The notes: a model not told the origin generated them from the sequence alone. Numbered from the stretch's first letter, positions 34,478-43,438 are shown. The stretch is DNA of 64,000 nt from Rhodospirillales bacterium (GCA_016215555.1 JACRJC010000018.1:62001-126000); one strand, 5' to 3'. Numbers and translations: made by a program.

Positions 34478-34819
34478 ATGGCGAAAATGACCTTCATTGA
34501 CAAGGACGGCAAGGCGCTCGAAGTCGAGGCGCCGGAAGGCCTGTCGGTTCTGGAAATCGCGCATCGCAACCATCTGGATTTGGAAGGCGCTTGCGAGGGT
34601 TCGCTGGCTTGTTCCACCTGCCATATCGTCGTCGATCCGCAATGGTACGGCAAATTGAAGGAGGCCAGCGACGACGAGGAAGACATGCTGGACCTCGCCT
34701 TCGGCTTGACCCAAACCTCGCGCCTGGGCTGCCAGATCATCATGAGCAAGGAATTGGATGGGCTGGTAGTGACCATTCCCGCCGCTTCGCGCAACATGAT
34801 GGTGGACAAGAAGAAGTAA
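34478..34819 (+). CDS. fdx: [2Fe-2S] ferredoxin of the ISC system
   Basis: A 113-residue ferredoxin starting at the ATG at 34478, behind GGGGAG; the GTG that overlaps the hscA stop is poorly spaced. The cluster ligands are in the adrenodoxin-type arrangement [11 protein letters not shown] with the fourth Cys in RLGCQII. It supplies electrons to cluster assembly or sulfur reduction on IscU. Confidence 0.96.
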   Translation: MAKMTFIDKDGKALEVEAPEGLSVLEIAHRNHLDLEGACEGSLACSTCHIVVDPQWYGKLKEASDDEEDMLDLAFGLTQTSRLGCQIIMSKELDGLVVTIPAASRNMMVDKKK

Positions 34820-34859
34820 TCCGCGCCTCCATGCGCGCGCCCGGCAAGGGACTAACACA

Positions 34860-35060
34860 ATGAAACTGACCTGGGACAAGGTTCACGACATCGCCATCGC
34901 GCTGGAAGACGCGCATCCCGACGCCGACAATGTGAATCTGCGCTTCACCGATCTGCACAAATGGATCTGCCAGTTGGAAGACTTCGCCGACGATCCCCTG
35001 AAGTCGAACGAAAAGATCCTCGAAGCCATCCAGCTAGCCTGGATCGACGAGCGGGAATAG
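34860..35060 (+). CDS. iscX: IscX small acidic Fe-S assembly protein
   Basis: A 66-residue acidic protein with the characteristic [19 protein letters not shown] and [14 protein letters not shown] segments, ending in AWIDERE. IscX binds iron and IscS and modulates the rate of cluster formation. It closes the isc operon. Its last codons and downstream bases (35040-35068) are duplicated at 35786-35813. Confidence 0.95.
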   Translation: MKLTWDKVHDIAIALEDAHPDADNVNLRFTDLHKWICQLEDFADDPLKSNEKILEAIQLAWIDERE

Positions 35061-35068
35061 GGGGCGTC
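35040..35068 (+). repeat. Left copy of a direct repeat spanning the iscX 3' end
   Basis: The 29-base sequence beginning TGGATCGACGAGCGGGAATAG, covering the last iscX codons and stop, is repeated in direct orientation at 35786-35813 (28 bases, one G fewer). The 717 bases between hold an MNT gene, a truncated HEPN frame and palindromic repeats. Confidence 0.8.
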
Positions 35069-35104
35069 TTCCCCCGAAGGGCTCATTTATTGTAAGATGC
35101 CCCC

Positions 35105-35413
35105 ATGGCAAGGATCGATATTCCACAGGAATTCAAGCGCCGCGCCCAGGCCGCCTTGCCGGGCCGGGTGGATCGCCTCGTGCTGTTTGGTTCCCGGGCC
35201 AGGGGCGACGCAACGGCCCAATCCGACTGGGACATGGCGGTTTTCCTGAAGGGTGGGGCGGACAGTGACGACTTGTGCGCCCTGGCCGACGCCGCCTATG
35301 AGCTGATTTTGGAAACCGGCGAGTTCATTCAGCCGGTGGCCTTTTCGGCGGATCAACCCGTTTCCGATCTTGCCATTCTGCGCCATATCGATCGTCAGGG
35401 CGTGGCGGTGTGA
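35105..35413 (+). CDS. MNT-type nucleotidyltransferase domain protein (antitoxin-like)
   Basis: A 102-residue minimal nucleotidyltransferase: GSRARGDATAQSDWDMAVF carries the G-S and D-x-D catalytic residues of the MNT fold. Such proteins are antitoxins of HEPN ribonuclease toxins, which they silence by adding nucleotides. It stands just after iscX, with a truncated HEPN frame overlapping its stop, so the pair was originally complete. Whether the antitoxin still acts without its toxin is unknown. Confidence 0.85.
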   Translation: MARIDIPQEFKRRAQAALPGRVDRLVLFGSRARGDATAQSDWDMAVFLKGGADSDDLCALADAAYELILETGEFIQPVAFSADQPVSDLAILRHIDRQGVAV

Positions 35414-35535
35414 AAGGCGAAGCAGCGCTTCATTTCGAGAAAGCCCGGCTCTTTCTTGCCCAGATGCAAGGGCTTGATGCCGAAACGATGACCGAGACGC
35501 TGGTTCACCAAGCCTATTGTACAATGTTGCAATAG
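35410..35535 (+). pseudogene. Truncated HEPN-domain gene
   Basis: A GTG overlapping the MNT stop opens a 41-residue frame (MKGEAALHFEKARLFLAQMQG) that reads like the first helices of a HEPN protein and then ends at a stop in the middle of the domain. HEPN proteins of this pairing are usually 110-135 residues and keep their RNase motif (R-x4-6-H) in the later helices, which are absent. Palindromic repeats begin about 20 bases downstream, so a repeat insertion or rearrangement may have removed the rest. Confidence 0.6.
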
Positions 35536-35552
35536 GAATGACTCGTAACGGC

Positions 35553-35668
35553 CATCCTTCGAGGCGGCGGCTTTGCCGCCTCCTCAGGATGAGGTTCGTG
35601 GGCTTATTTCAAAGAGTCATCCTCATGCTGAGGAGGATGCGAAGCATCCGTCTCGAAGCACGAGGATA
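35553..35668. repeat. Pair of related palindromic repeats (REP-like)
   Basis: CATCCT..GAGGCGGC-GGCTTT-GCCGCCTC..AGGATG (35553-35591) folds as a hairpin, with the inner 8-bp arms perfect. A second related copy (CATCCTCATGCTGAGGAGGATG, then CATCC..TCTCGAAG..GAGGAT) follows at about 35618-35668. This style of CATCC/GGATG palindrome is dispersed in many alphaproteobacterial genomes. The rest of 35536-35811 has no supported gene. Confidence 0.6.
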
Positions 35669-35785
35669 ACGGGCGCATTCTGCAAACTGGTATAAGGTTC
35701 TTGCCGAGACGGCGAGCGGTCTGGCCGGGGACGCCAAGAGGTTTGTAGCCTTTTGCGAAAGTCTGACGCGGTAATCCAGAGAAAT

Positions 35786-35813
35786 TGGATCGACGAGCGG
35801 GAATAGGGGCGTC
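35786..35813 (+). repeat. Right copy of the iscX-end direct repeat
   Basis: This copy matches 35040-35068 apart from one missing G in the G run. It overlaps the stop codon of the leftward HEPN gene. It marks the right edge of a cassette that was inserted or duplicated. Confidence 0.8.
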
Positions 35814-36201
35814 AGTTCCTTTCCCTGCACCAATCGCGCACGTCATCGATCAAGGAAGCGACGACGCGAAGCTGTTCCTTCAGTTCACGCGGGTCGGGAT
35901 TCTTCGGCATGCGTCCACCCGGCAGCGGATAACGGATGGTGGTGGCATAACTGGAAAGCCCATCGAGGCCCGCGAACTCCGCCCGCCAGACATGGTCCGC
36001 CGGCAGCAATTGGGCCAGTGCTCCCAGATGATGCTGGGCGGGAACGGGGATGCCTTCGGCGCTCAGGACGGCTTTGACCAGCTTCTCGGCAGACTGTTGA
36101 ACGGCATAGGCGGCGTGGCGGGGAAAGGCGTCGAGCACCTTCCTGGCGACGGCGAGGTCTTCCTCGGCCAGCGCAAGATAGCTTTCGATCAGCGGGGTCA
36201 T
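35812..36201 (-). CDS. HEPN-domain protein (putative RNase toxin of an MNT/HEPN pair)
   Basis: A 129-residue helical protein starting at the ATG overlapping the MNT stop (36198-36201); a longer in-frame opening only shadows the MNT gene. The sequence (LALAEEDLAVARKVLDAF, AAYAVQQSAEKLVKAVL, HHLGALAQLL) is the HEPN helix pattern. The minus-strand pair is complete, unlike the facing plus-strand pair. A role as an RNA-cleaving toxin held inactive by its MNT partner is inferred from the family. Confidence 0.85.
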   Translation of the reverse strand: MTPLIESYLALAEEDLAVARKVLDAFPRHAAYAVQQSAEKLVKAVLSAEGIPVPAQHHLGALAQLLPADHVWRAEFAGLDGLSSYATTIRYPLPGGRMPKNPDPRELKEQLRVVASLIDDVRDWCRERN

Positions 36202-36674
36202 CGGCGCTTCTTGCGCTGAACATAGATTTGCCGCCCCCCCAGCACGGCCTGTCCGACCAGGCAGGACGGATCCGCCCTGTCCTTCAGAAAGTCGCTTTTC
36301 CGGCAAGGAACGACATCGACGGCCAGCCCGCAGGCGGCCACGGGCGCCGCCACCTTTCGCGGCTCATAGGCTTCTTCCGGCAAACCGTCGGCCAGCACGA
36401 CCAGCAAGTCGAAATCGCTGTGCGGTCCGGCCTGTCCGTGGGCGCGCGATCCGAACAGCCAAATCTCCTCCGGCCTTAAGGTTGCCGCCAGCCGGTCGCG
36501 CAAAAAGCCGATGGCATCGCTTTGCGAGCGGAAAGGGCCGACCGGAGCGTCGCCGATGCGCGTCAACAGGTCGCGCAGTTGCTCGGCCTTGTCCTGGCGC
36601 AGCAGTTCGGCGACGGCGGTCAGGATGTCGCGATGTTCGGGCGCCGCGCGCAGCGATTGGACGGGCAGGGGCAA
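36198..36674 (-). CDS. MNT-type nucleotidyltransferase (antitoxin-like)
   Basis: A 158-residue protein. The MNT core is WLFGSRAHGQAGPHSDFDLLVVL with G-S and D-x-D, preceded by a helical extension of about 65 residues (AELLRQDKAEQLRDLLTRIG). Coupled by ATGA overlap to the HEPN gene downstream. It faces the shorter MNT gene at 35105-35413, so two MNT/HEPN modules converge on the repeat region. A direct-repeat operator (36684-36713) lies just upstream. Confidence 0.85.
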   Translation of the reverse strand: MPLPVQSLRAAPEHRDILTAVAELLRQDKAEQLRDLLTRIGDAPVGPFRSQSDAIGFLRDRLAATLRPEEIWLFGSRAHGQAGPHSDFDLLVVLADGLPEEAYEPRKVAAPVAACGLAVDVVPCRKSDFLKDRADPSCLVGQAVLGGRQIYVQRKKRR

Positions 36675-36683
36675 GGCGCTCTC

Positions 36684-36713
36684 CGTATTACATTACAGAG
36701 CATATCGTATTAC
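36684..36713 (-). promoter_or_regulatory. Direct-repeat operator upstream of the MNT/HEPN pair
   Basis: CGTATTAC occurs at 36684-36691 and again at 36706-36713, 22 bp (two helical turns) apart, within the 35 bases between the OYE stop and the MNT start. It may bind the antitoxin or another regulator. Confidence 0.4.
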
Positions 36714-37819
36714 GAATTGCCGCCCCTGGCAAGCTTCGCCCCCGGCCAGAGTTTGGGATGCGCCCGGGCGTAGCGGAAGGGATAGGGATAATCGACGCCC
36801 AGCGCCTCGGCGGCATGCCAGACCCAATGCGGATCATCCAGGAATCCCCGCGCCAGGGCGATCATGTCGGCCTGGCCCTTGGCCAGAATCTCCTCGGCCT
36901 GGGCGGGTTTGGCGATCATGCCGACGGCCCGCACCAGCATGCCGGTTTCCTTCTTGATGCGTTCGGCGAATTCCACCTGATAGCCCGGCTCGCCGCCCGG
37001 TATCTTGGCGTCGGGCACCATGCCGCCCGACGAGACGCAGACGAAATCATAGCCCAGCTCCTTCACGCGCTTCACATAGACGACCGCCTCGTCTAGCGTG
37101 AATCCGCCTTCCTTCCAGTCGGTGGCGCTGATGCGGAAGCCCAAAGGCTTGTCCTCGGGCCAGGCCATGCGCACGGCGCGCAGCACATCGAGCGGGAAGC
37201 GCATGCGGTTCTCCAACGTGCCGCCGAAACGGTCGCTGCGCTGGTTGGCCAGCGGGGAAAGAAATTGGTTCAGCAGATAGCCGTGCGCCGAATGGACTTC
37301 GATGGCGTCGAAGCCGGCCCGGTTGGCCCGGCGCGCCGAATCGGCAAAGGCGCTGGCGATGCGGTCGATATCCTGTTCCCGGGCTTCGCGCGGCGCCACC
37401 CATTGATCCGAAAAAGCGATGGGCGAGGGACCGATCAGTTCCCAGCCCCCTTCATCGGGCGGCAAATAGGAACTGCCGGTCTTCAGGCTGGTCGAGGCCT
37501 TGCGCCCGGCATGGGCCAGTTGCACCGAGACCAGCCCGTCGCCGAAACTCTTCAAGCTCTTCACCAGGTCGGCGAAGGCGGCTTCGGTTTCGTCGCTATG
37601 CAGGCCAAGGCAGGCCGGCGAGATGCGGCCCTCGGGCAGGACACCCGTCGCCTCGATCACCAGCATGCCGACGCCGCCGGCCATCAGCGATCCGTAATGC
37701 ATCAGATGCCAGGGCTGGGCCAAGCCGTTCGCGGCGGCATATTGGCACATCGGCGCCACCACGGCGCGATTGGGCAGCGTGGCGGAGCGGATGGAAAGCG
37801 GCGTGAAAAGTTTGGGCAT
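36710..37819 (-). CDS. Old yellow enzyme family NADH:flavin oxidoreductase (YqjM-like)
   Basis: A 369-residue FMN-dependent ene-reductase. The TIM-barrel landmarks are N-terminal NRAVVAPMCQYAA (Cys of YqjM-type enzymes), HAGRKAS, GFDAIEVHSAHGYLLNQFLSPLANQRSDRFGG with the substrate histidine pair, and LARGFLDDPHW. It reduces activated C=C bonds with NAD(P)H. It follows murA by 41 bases and may share its transcript. Confidence 0.94.
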   Translation of the reverse strand: MPKLFTPLSIRSATLPNRAVVAPMCQYAAANGLAQPWHLMHYGSLMAGGVGMLVIEATGVLPEGRISPACLGLHSDETEAAFADLVKSLKSFGDGLVSVQLAHAGRKASTSLKTGSSYLPPDEGGWELIGPSPIAFSDQWVAPREAREQDIDRIASAFADSARRANRAGFDAIEVHSAHGYLLNQFLSPLANQRSDRFGGTLENRMRFPLDVLRAVRMAWPEDKPLGFRISATDWKEGGFTLDEAVVYVKRVKELGYDFVCVSSGGMVPDAKIPGGEPGYQVEFAERIKKETGMLVRAVGMIAKPAQAEEILAKGQADMIALARGFLDDPHWVWHAAEALGVDYPYPFRYARAHPKLWPGAKLARGGNS

Positions 37820-37860
37820 GGATGGGGCCTCCTGATGGGTGCCCCATTTTGCGCCTGTCC

Positions 37861-39153
37861 CTACTTTTCCTTCAAGCGCTCGATTCTGGCGCCGCAGGCG
37901 GCCAGCTTCTCTTCCAGCCGCTCATAGCCGCGATCCAGATGATAGACGCGGTTGACGATGGTCTCGCCCTTGGCGGCCAGACCGGCCAGCACCAGCGACA
38001 CCGAGGCGCGCAGATCGGTGGCCATGACCTGGGCGCCCGAGAGATTGCTTGATCCGCGCACGATGGCCGAGGAACCATGCACATTCACCTTGGCGCCCAT
38101 GCGCGCCAATTCCGGCACATGCATGAAGCGGTTCTCGAAAATAGTCTCGGTGATCATGCTGGCTCCCTTCACCGTCGCCATCAGGGCCATGAACTGGGCC
38201 TGCATGTCGGTGGGAAAGCCGGGATAGGGTTCGGTCATGATATCGACGCCGACCAGATCGTTCTCGCGCGCCGAGACGATCAGGCCCTTGGGCCCGTCTT
38301 CCAGGATCACGCCGGCATTGGTCAGCACCTTTTCCACCGCTTCCAGCGTGTCGCGCCTAGCTCCGATCAATTCGACGCGCCCGCGCGTGATGGCGGCGGC
38401 GACGGCGAAGGATCCGGTTTCGATGCGGTCGGCCACCACGGCATGGGTGGCGCCGTGCAGGCTGGTCTTGCCCTTGATGCGCAAGGTGCCGGTGCCGATG
38501 CCGTCGATCTCGGCCCCCATGGCGACCAGGCATTGAGCCAGGTCGCAGACTTCGGGCTCGCGCGCCGCATTGACGATCACGCTTTCGCCGTCGGCCAGGC
38601 TGGCCGCCATCAGCGCGTTCTCGGTAGCGCCCACGGACACCATCGGGAAGGCGATCCGCGCCCCCTTCAGCCCCTTGGGCGCGCTGGCATAGATATAGCC
38701 TTCCTTCAGCTCGATTTTGGCGCCCATCTGTTCCAGCGCCATCAGATGCAGATCGACGGGCCTGGTGCCGATGGCGCAGCCGCCGGGCAGCGAAACCTTG
38801 GCGGTCCCTTCGCGGGCGACCAGCGGCCCCAGCACCAGAACCGAGGCCCGCATGCGCCGCACCAGATCATAGGGCGCTTCGGTGCTGGTTATGGTCGGGG
38901 CCGAAAAATCCATGACCCGGCCGGCGAACCCGCCCTGCTGGGCATCGACGCCGTTCAGGCCCAGCATCACGCCGTGCTGGGCCAGCAGATTGGCCATGGT
39001 CGAAATGTCGGCCAGATGCGGCAGATTCGATAGGGTCAGGGTTTCGCGGGTGAGAAGGCAGGCCGCCATCAGGGGCAGGGCGGCGTTCTTGGCGCCGCCG
39101 ACGGGAATGCTGCCTTCAAGCGGTACGCCGCCTTCGATGCGGATGCGATCCAT
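37861..39153 (-). CDS. murA: UDP-N-acetylglucosamine 1-carboxyvinyltransferase
   Basis: A 430-residue enolpyruvyl transferase. The active-site cysteine is in [24 protein letters not shown] near the N-terminus and [17 protein letters not shown] later are diagnostic. It catalyses the first committed step of peptidoglycan synthesis; the Cys predicts fosfomycin sensitivity. It starts 14 bases after dcd. Confidence 0.98.
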   Translation of the reverse strand: MDRIRIEGGVPLEGSIPVGGAKNAALPLMAACLLTRETLTLSNLPHLADISTMANLLAQHGVMLGLNGVDAQQGGFAGRVMDFSAPTITSTEAPYDLVRRMRASVLVLGPLVAREGTAKVSLPGGCAIGTRPVDLHLMALEQMGAKIELKEGYIYASAPKGLKGARIAFPMVSVGATENALMAASLADGESVIVNAAREPEVCDLAQCLVAMGAEIDGIGTGTLRIKGKTSLHGATHAVVADRIETGSFAVAAAITRGRVELIGARRDTLEAVEKVLTNAGVILEDGPKGLIVSARENDLVGVDIMTEPYPGFPTDMQAQFMALMATVKGASMITETIFENRFMHVPELARMGAKVNVHGSSAIVRGSSNLSGAQVMATDLRASVSLVLAGLAAKGETIVNRVYHLDRGYERLEEKLAACGARIERLKEK

Positions 39154-39167
39154 GAACCGGGAAATCC

Positions 39168-39737
39168 TTACAACTTGGGAAGAGTGACGCCCTGCTGGCC
39201 CATATATTTGCCCGAGCGGTCGGCATAGGAAACCTCGCAGGGGCTGTCGGCCTTCAGGAAGATGAACTGGCAGGCCCCTTCATTGGCATAGATGCGGGCC
39301 GGCAACGGCGTGGTGTTCGAGAATTCCAGCGTGACATGCCCTTCCCAGCCGGGTTCCAGGGGCGTCACATTGACGATGATGCCGCAGCGGGCATAGGTGC
39401 TTTTGCCCAGGCAGATCACCAGCACGTCGCGGGGGATGCGGAAATATTCCACCGTCCGGCCCAGGGCGAAACTGTTGGGGGGAATGATGCATTGCTCGCC
39501 CTGGCGCTCAACGAAACTTTGCTTGGAGAAATTCTTGGGATCGACCACCACCGAATCGACGTCGGTGAAAATCTTGAATTCAGGGGCGACGCGGGCATCG
39601 TAGCCGTAGGAGGAGACGCCGTAGCTGATGACGCCCTGATTCTGATCGCCCTGGCGGACCAGGCGCTCCTCGAAAGGCTCGATCATGCCCGTCTTGCGGG
39701 CCTGGTCGCGAATCCAATGGTCGGGCATCACGGGCAT
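39168..39737 (-). CDS. dcd: dCTP deaminase
   Basis: A 189-residue enzyme with the trimer-forming active-site region [28 protein letters not shown] and the N-terminal [13 protein letters not shown] segment. It converts dCTP to dUTP, the main route to dTTP in many proteobacteria. It is the first gene of the dcd-murA block. Confidence 0.97.
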   Translation of the reverse strand: MPVMPDHWIRDQARKTGMIEPFEERLVRQGDQNQGVISYGVSSYGYDARVAPEFKIFTDVDSVVVDPKNFSKQSFVERQGEQCIIPPNSFALGRTVEYFRIPRDVLVICLGKSTYARCGIIVNVTPLEPGWEGHVTLEFSNTTPLPARIYANEGACQFIFLKADSPCEVSYADRSGKYMGQQGVTLPKL

Positions 39738-39811
39738 GCTAAGGAATCCCTGTTGGACAACGCCATCTTGTAGCCCAGCAGGGGTTAAGGATCAATGGAT
39801 AGTGGGGGGAG

Positions 39812-40135
39812 TCAAGCGGCATTGCGCTGTTTGACAGTCTTTTCAATCGTCTTGCCGCTTTCGGCCTGGGCGACGGCCAAGTCGTAATTGGTCTGAAGAT
39901 TGAGCCACACCAGAGGGCCGGTGCCGAAATACTGACCCAGCCTCAAGGCGGTGTCGGCGGTGACGGCGCGCTTGCCGGCGACGATCTCGGATATCCGGTT
40001 GGCGGGAACGTTAAGAGCGCTCGCCAGTTTGTTGGAGGACAGGCCCAGTTCAACCAATTCGTCAGCCAGAATCTCGCCAGGATGGACAGGGGAGAGCCCA
40101 GGCATCTTGTCAATGGTAATCGACGATTTCGACAT
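39812..40135 (-). CDS. higA: HigA-type antitoxin
   Basis: A 107-residue HTH protein; the ATG at 40135 follows GGAGA by eight bases, and an earlier in-frame ATG at 40150 is poorly supported. SPVHPGEILADELVELGLSSNKLASALNVPANRISEIVAGKRAVT is the HigA signature, ending in LWLNLQTNYDL-type text. It binds HigB and represses the pair. The start lies inside the higB 3' end. Confidence 0.94.
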   Translation of the reverse strand: MSKSSITIDKMPGLSPVHPGEILADELVELGLSSNKLASALNVPANRISEIVAGKRAVTADTALRLGQYFGTGPLVWLNLQTNYDLAVAQAESGKTIEKTVKQRNAA

Positions 40136-40388
40136 CGTAGGCGTCTCCATTCTCGAAGCGGAAACATATCCGCCATTGCATGTTGATCCGGACGCTGTAT
40201 TGCCCCTTGCGCTTGCCGCTCAGGGCCTCGAAGCGGTTGGATGGCAGGGCCATCAGCGCCTCAATGCTGTTGGCCGCGTCGAGATAGGCCATTCGGCGCT
40301 TTGCCTGACCGGCAAAGGCGTCAAACTCCTTCACCCTCTCGCCGTCATAGAATCGCTTCGTTCGCTTGTCGGCGATGGATTTGATCAT
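40110..40388 (-). CDS. higB: HigB-type RNase toxin
   Basis: A 92-residue RelE-fold toxin (IKSIADKRTKRFYDGERVKEF, then RINMQWRICFRFENGDAYDVEIVDYH). The C-terminal WRICFRF and EIVDYH match the active-site region of HigB toxins that cleave mRNA on the ribosome. The full length and the intact partner suggest a working pair, unlike that at 24.2 kb. A run of ten C bases (40424-40433) and ACGTTATACGT-like sequence lie upstream. Confidence 0.94.
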   Translation of the reverse strand: MIKSIADKRTKRFYDGERVKEFDAFAGQAKRRMAYLDAANSIEALMALPSNRFEALSGKRKGQYSVRINMQWRICFRFENGDAYDVEIVDYH

Positions 40389-40436
40389 GGCGAAGGTTAC
40401 TACGCTGTACGTATAACGTCAAGCCCCCCCCCCTCC

Positions 40437-41870
40437 CTAAACCTGCGTTCCGCCCACCGTCATGCAAGACAGTTTCAAGCTGGGCTGGCCGACGCCGACC
40501 GCCACCCCCTGACCGTCCTTGCCGCAGGTGCCGATGCCGGGATCCATGGCGAAATCGCTGCCGATCATGGTGATTTTCTTCAAGCTTTCGGCGCCGCTGC
40601 CGACCAGCGTAGCGCCTTTGACGGGGGCGCCGATCTTGCCATTCTCGACCAGATAGGCTTCCGAGGCCGAGAAGACGAATTTGCCCGAGGTGATATCGAC
40701 CTGACCACCGCCGAAATTGGCGGCATAAAGCCCATTCTTGACCGAGGCCAGAATCTCGGCCGGATCGTGATCGCCGGCCAGCATGAAGGTGTTGGTCATG
40801 CGCGGAATCGGCGGATGGGCATGGCTTTGGCGCCGCCCGTTGCCGGTGGGCTTGGCGCCCATCAGACGCGCATTCAGGCGGTCGAACAGATAGCCCACCA
40901 GGATGCCGTCTTCGATCAGCACCGTGCGTCCCGAGGGCGTGCCCTCGTCATCGACGGTGATCGAGCCTCGGCGGTCCGGCAGCGTGCCGTCATCGACGAC
41001 GGTGACGCCCGTGGCGGCGATGCGCTGGCCCATCAGCCCCGAGAAAGCCGAAGTTTTCTTGCGGTTGAAATCGCCCTCCAGCCCATGGCCCACCGCTTCG
41101 TGCAGCAGCACGCCCGGCCAGCCGGGGCCCAGCACGACTTCCATTTCGCCCGCCGGCGCCGGAATCGAGTCCAGATTGGCCCTGGCCTGGCGGATGGCCT
41201 CGTCCACCGCCGCCTTCCAGGCGGCGGGGTCCAGAAGCCCGTCGAAGCCGACGCGGCCGCCGAAACCGTGACCGCCCGATTCCATGCGCCCCTTGTCGTT
41301 CAGCACCACCGAGACATTGAGGCGCACCAGGGGGCGGATGTCGGCGGATTCCGTACCGTCGGCGCGGAGGATGCGCACCGCCTGCCACGAACCCAGGATT
41401 GAGGCCATGACCTGAACCGCGCGTGAATCGGCGCTTCTGGCATAGGCGTCGATTTCGCCCAGCAGATTGACCTTGGCGTCGAAGCTGGCCCCGGCCAAGG
41501 GATTGGCGTCGGTGTATAAAAGGCGGTTGGTGCCCTGGGGTGGCGCCGCCAGCGTGCCGGAATGGCCCTGGCGCACCGCTTTCACTGCGTCCTTGGCCCG
41601 GGTCAGCGCTGCACAGCTGACCTCGCTGGCATGGGCGAAGCCCACCGCTTCATCGGCGACGGCGCGCAGCCCGAAACCGATGCCGGTGTCGAAACTGGCA
41701 CTTTTGATCCGTCCGTCGTCAAGGGCGATGCTTTCGCTTTGGCGGGCTTCCAGGAACAGTTCGCCGTCGTCGCAGCCTTCCAGGGCCTCGGCCACGATGC
41801 GCAGAGCGCTTTGGGGGTCCAGCCCCCCTTGCGTAAAGAAAAGGTCGTTGGTGGCGGCAAGATGGGGCAT
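40437..41870 (-). CDS. tldD: TldD metalloprotease subunit
   Basis: A 477-residue TldD starting at MPHLAATND. The zinc motif HEAVGHGLEGD (HExxxH) is present. With TldE/PmbA it degrades unfolded peptides and matures some RiPPs and CcdA-like proteins. No tldE is in the window. Confidence 0.95.
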   Translation of the reverse strand: MPHLAATNDLFFTQGGLDPQSALRIVAEALEGCDDGELFLEARQSESIALDDGRIKSASFDTGIGFGLRAVADEAVGFAHASEVSCAALTRAKDAVKAVRQGHSGTLAAPPQGTNRLLYTDANPLAGASFDAKVNLLGEIDAYARSADSRAVQVMASILGSWQAVRILRADGTESADIRPLVRLNVSVVLNDKGRMESGGHGFGGRVGFDGLLDPAAWKAAVDEAIRQARANLDSIPAPAGEMEVVLGPGWPGVLLHEAVGHGLEGDFNRKKTSAFSGLMGQRIAATGVTVVDDGTLPDRRGSITVDDEGTPSGRTVLIEDGILVGYLFDRLNARLMGAKPTGNGRRQSHAHPPIPRMTNTFMLAGDHDPAEILASVKNGLYAANFGGGQVDITSGKFVFSASEAYLVENGKIGAPVKGATLVGSGAESLKKITMIGSDFAMDPGIGTCGKDGQGVAVGVGQPSLKLSCMTVGGTQV

Positions 41871-41917
41871 GCTATGGTCCCGTTCCAGGTTGGGTTTCTC
41901 AAGGACTAATATAGGCA

Positions 41918-43213
41918 ATGCCGGACCAGATTGCGCCAAGTGAAATCGGCAGCGAGGGCGAATATCAGCTTCGCCATCTTTTGCATGGCGAAGTGCATGC
42001 AAGGCCGCACGAGCTTTTGGAAACGCCGTTCGAGGCTCTGCATCTGGTCTATCTGACCGGCGAGGTCGCGCCCGACGACGACCGCAGGCATCTGGCCCGC
42101 CTGTGCGAGCTGACGGGGGTGCCTGTCTTGGTGCCGGTGGATAATTTCCATGTCCTGGACCTACCGGGTTTCCGCCTGCGCTGGGAGCGCCATACCGAAT
42201 TCTCGACCTGGACCCTGTTTCGTCCGGGCGGCTTCGAGCGCCCCTTCGCCGCTGATCTGATGGCGTTGCTGCCCGAATCCTGGCGCAAGACCATGCCGGG
42301 CCGGCTGCTGCTGTCGCTGCGCCTGGCCCTGGAAAGCGCTGACCGCGAGCCCGAGGAGCTGGAGCAGTATTTCCTGCCCAGCCCCCGCGTGGGCAGCCGG
42401 GTGATGAGCGGCGCCGCCACCCTGTGGACCGATTTTCGCCTGCATGTCGACGGCATGGGCCGATTCCTGGTCCATGACTGGGGCCTGTCGAAGGGCCAGG
42501 CCGGGCGGCTGGTCCAGCGCCTGTTCGAGATCGAAACCTACCGCATGACCGCCCTTCTGGCCCTGCCCCTGGCCCGCGATGTCGCGCCGGCGGTGACCAG
42601 GCTTGACCGCGATTTGAAGGCGATCATCGCCGAACTGGCCTCGCCGGAGCCCAGCGACGACCGCAAGCTATTGGAAAAACTGACGCAATTGGCGGCCGAG
42701 GGCGAACGCCTGGGCTCGGCCACGGCCTATCGCTTTTCCGCCGCCGCCGCCTATTACGCGCTGATCAAAAGCCGTATCGAAGAATTGCGCGAGGAACGCA
42801 TCCCCGGGGTTCAAAATCTCGGCGAATTCATGGAGCGCCGTCTGGCCCCGGCCATGGCCACCTGCGAATCGACCCGTCTGCGGTTGGAAGATCTGTCGGC
42901 CCGCATCGCCAGGGCCGGCGATCTGCTGCGGACAAGGGTCGATATCGCCCTCGAAGAGAAAAACCGCGATTTGCTGCATTCCATGAACCGCCGCGCCAAG
43001 CTGCAGTTAAGGCTGCAGGAAACCGTGGAAGGCCTGTCGGTGGCGGCCATCAGCTATTATCTGGTCGGTCTGGTCGGCTATATGGCCAAAGGGGGCAAGG
43101 CGGCGGGCCTGCCCATCGATCCCGACCTCGCCCAGGGCCTGGCCGTGCCCCTGGTGCTGGGGCTGGTCTGGTGGGGCCTGCGCCGCTTCAAGAGGCGCCT
43201 GCATCACGAGTAG
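41918..43213 (+). CDS. DUF3422 family membrane protein
   Basis: A 431-residue protein. The opening LRHLLHGEVHARPHELLETPFEALHL is the conserved start of DUF3422, and the C-terminus has two hydrophobic segments (VAAISYYLVGLVGYMAK and LAQGLAVPLVLGLVWWGL). A coiled region (RIEELREERIPGVQNLGEFMERRL) precedes them. Function unknown. It is transcribed divergently from tldD with 47 bases between. Confidence 0.92.
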   Translation: MPDQIAPSEIGSEGEYQLRHLLHGEVHARPHELLETPFEALHLVYLTGEVAPDDDRRHLARLCELTGVPVLVPVDNFHVLDLPGFRLRWERHTEFSTWTLFRPGGFERPFAADLMALLPESWRKTMPGRLLLSLRLALESADREPEELEQYFLPSPRVGSRVMSGAATLWTDFRLHVDGMGRFLVHDWGLSKGQAGRLVQRLFEIETYRMTALLALPLARDVAPAVTRLDRDLKAIIAELASPEPSDDRKLLEKLTQLAAEGERLGSATAYRFSAAAAYYALIKSRIEELREERIPGVQNLGEFMERRLAPAMATCESTRLRLEDLSARIARAGDLLRTRVDIALEEKNRDLLHSMNRRAKLQLRLQETVEGLSVAAISYYLVGLVGYMAKGGKAAGLPIDPDLAQGLAVPLVLGLVWWGLRRFKRRLHHE

Positions 43214-43291
43214 GAAGGCGTTCGGGGATGATTGACGCCCTTGGGGAATTCCTCTATAAGCGCGGCCTCTAACCGGCCTTCAGCGCCAGAT

Positions 43292-43367
43292 GCCCAGGTA
43301 GCTCAGTTGGTAGAGCATGCGACTGAAAATCGCAGTGTCGCTGGTTCGATTCCGGCCCTGGGCACCA
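43292..43367 (+). tRNA. tRNA-Phe (GAA)
   Basis: A 76-nt cloverleaf: acceptor GCCCAGG pairs with CCTGGGC, the D-arm is TAGCTCAGTTGGTAGAGCA, the anticodon loop CTGAAAA carries GAA, and the T-arm GGTTCGATTCC is intact. CCA is encoded at 43365-43367. The 3' half is the integration site of the element that follows. Confidence 0.97.
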
Positions 43368-43371
43368 TTTT
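43322..43371 (+). repeat. attL: tRNA-Phe 3' half
   Basis: These 50 bases, from the anticodon stem through CCATTTT, are identical to 56297-56346. They restore a complete tRNA gene at the left junction. Confidence 0.88.
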
Positions 43372-43438
43372 AAGCCCCTGAAACCGAATAGGTTTTGGGG
43401 GTTTTCCATTTGTGGGGTTGGAAGGCGGTTTTGGTCCA

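Noticed and set aside
40424-40433. Phase-variable C tract controlling higBA
   Set aside because: A run of ten C bases lies downstream of tldD and upstream of higB, but outside any reading frame and not between a clear -10 and -35.
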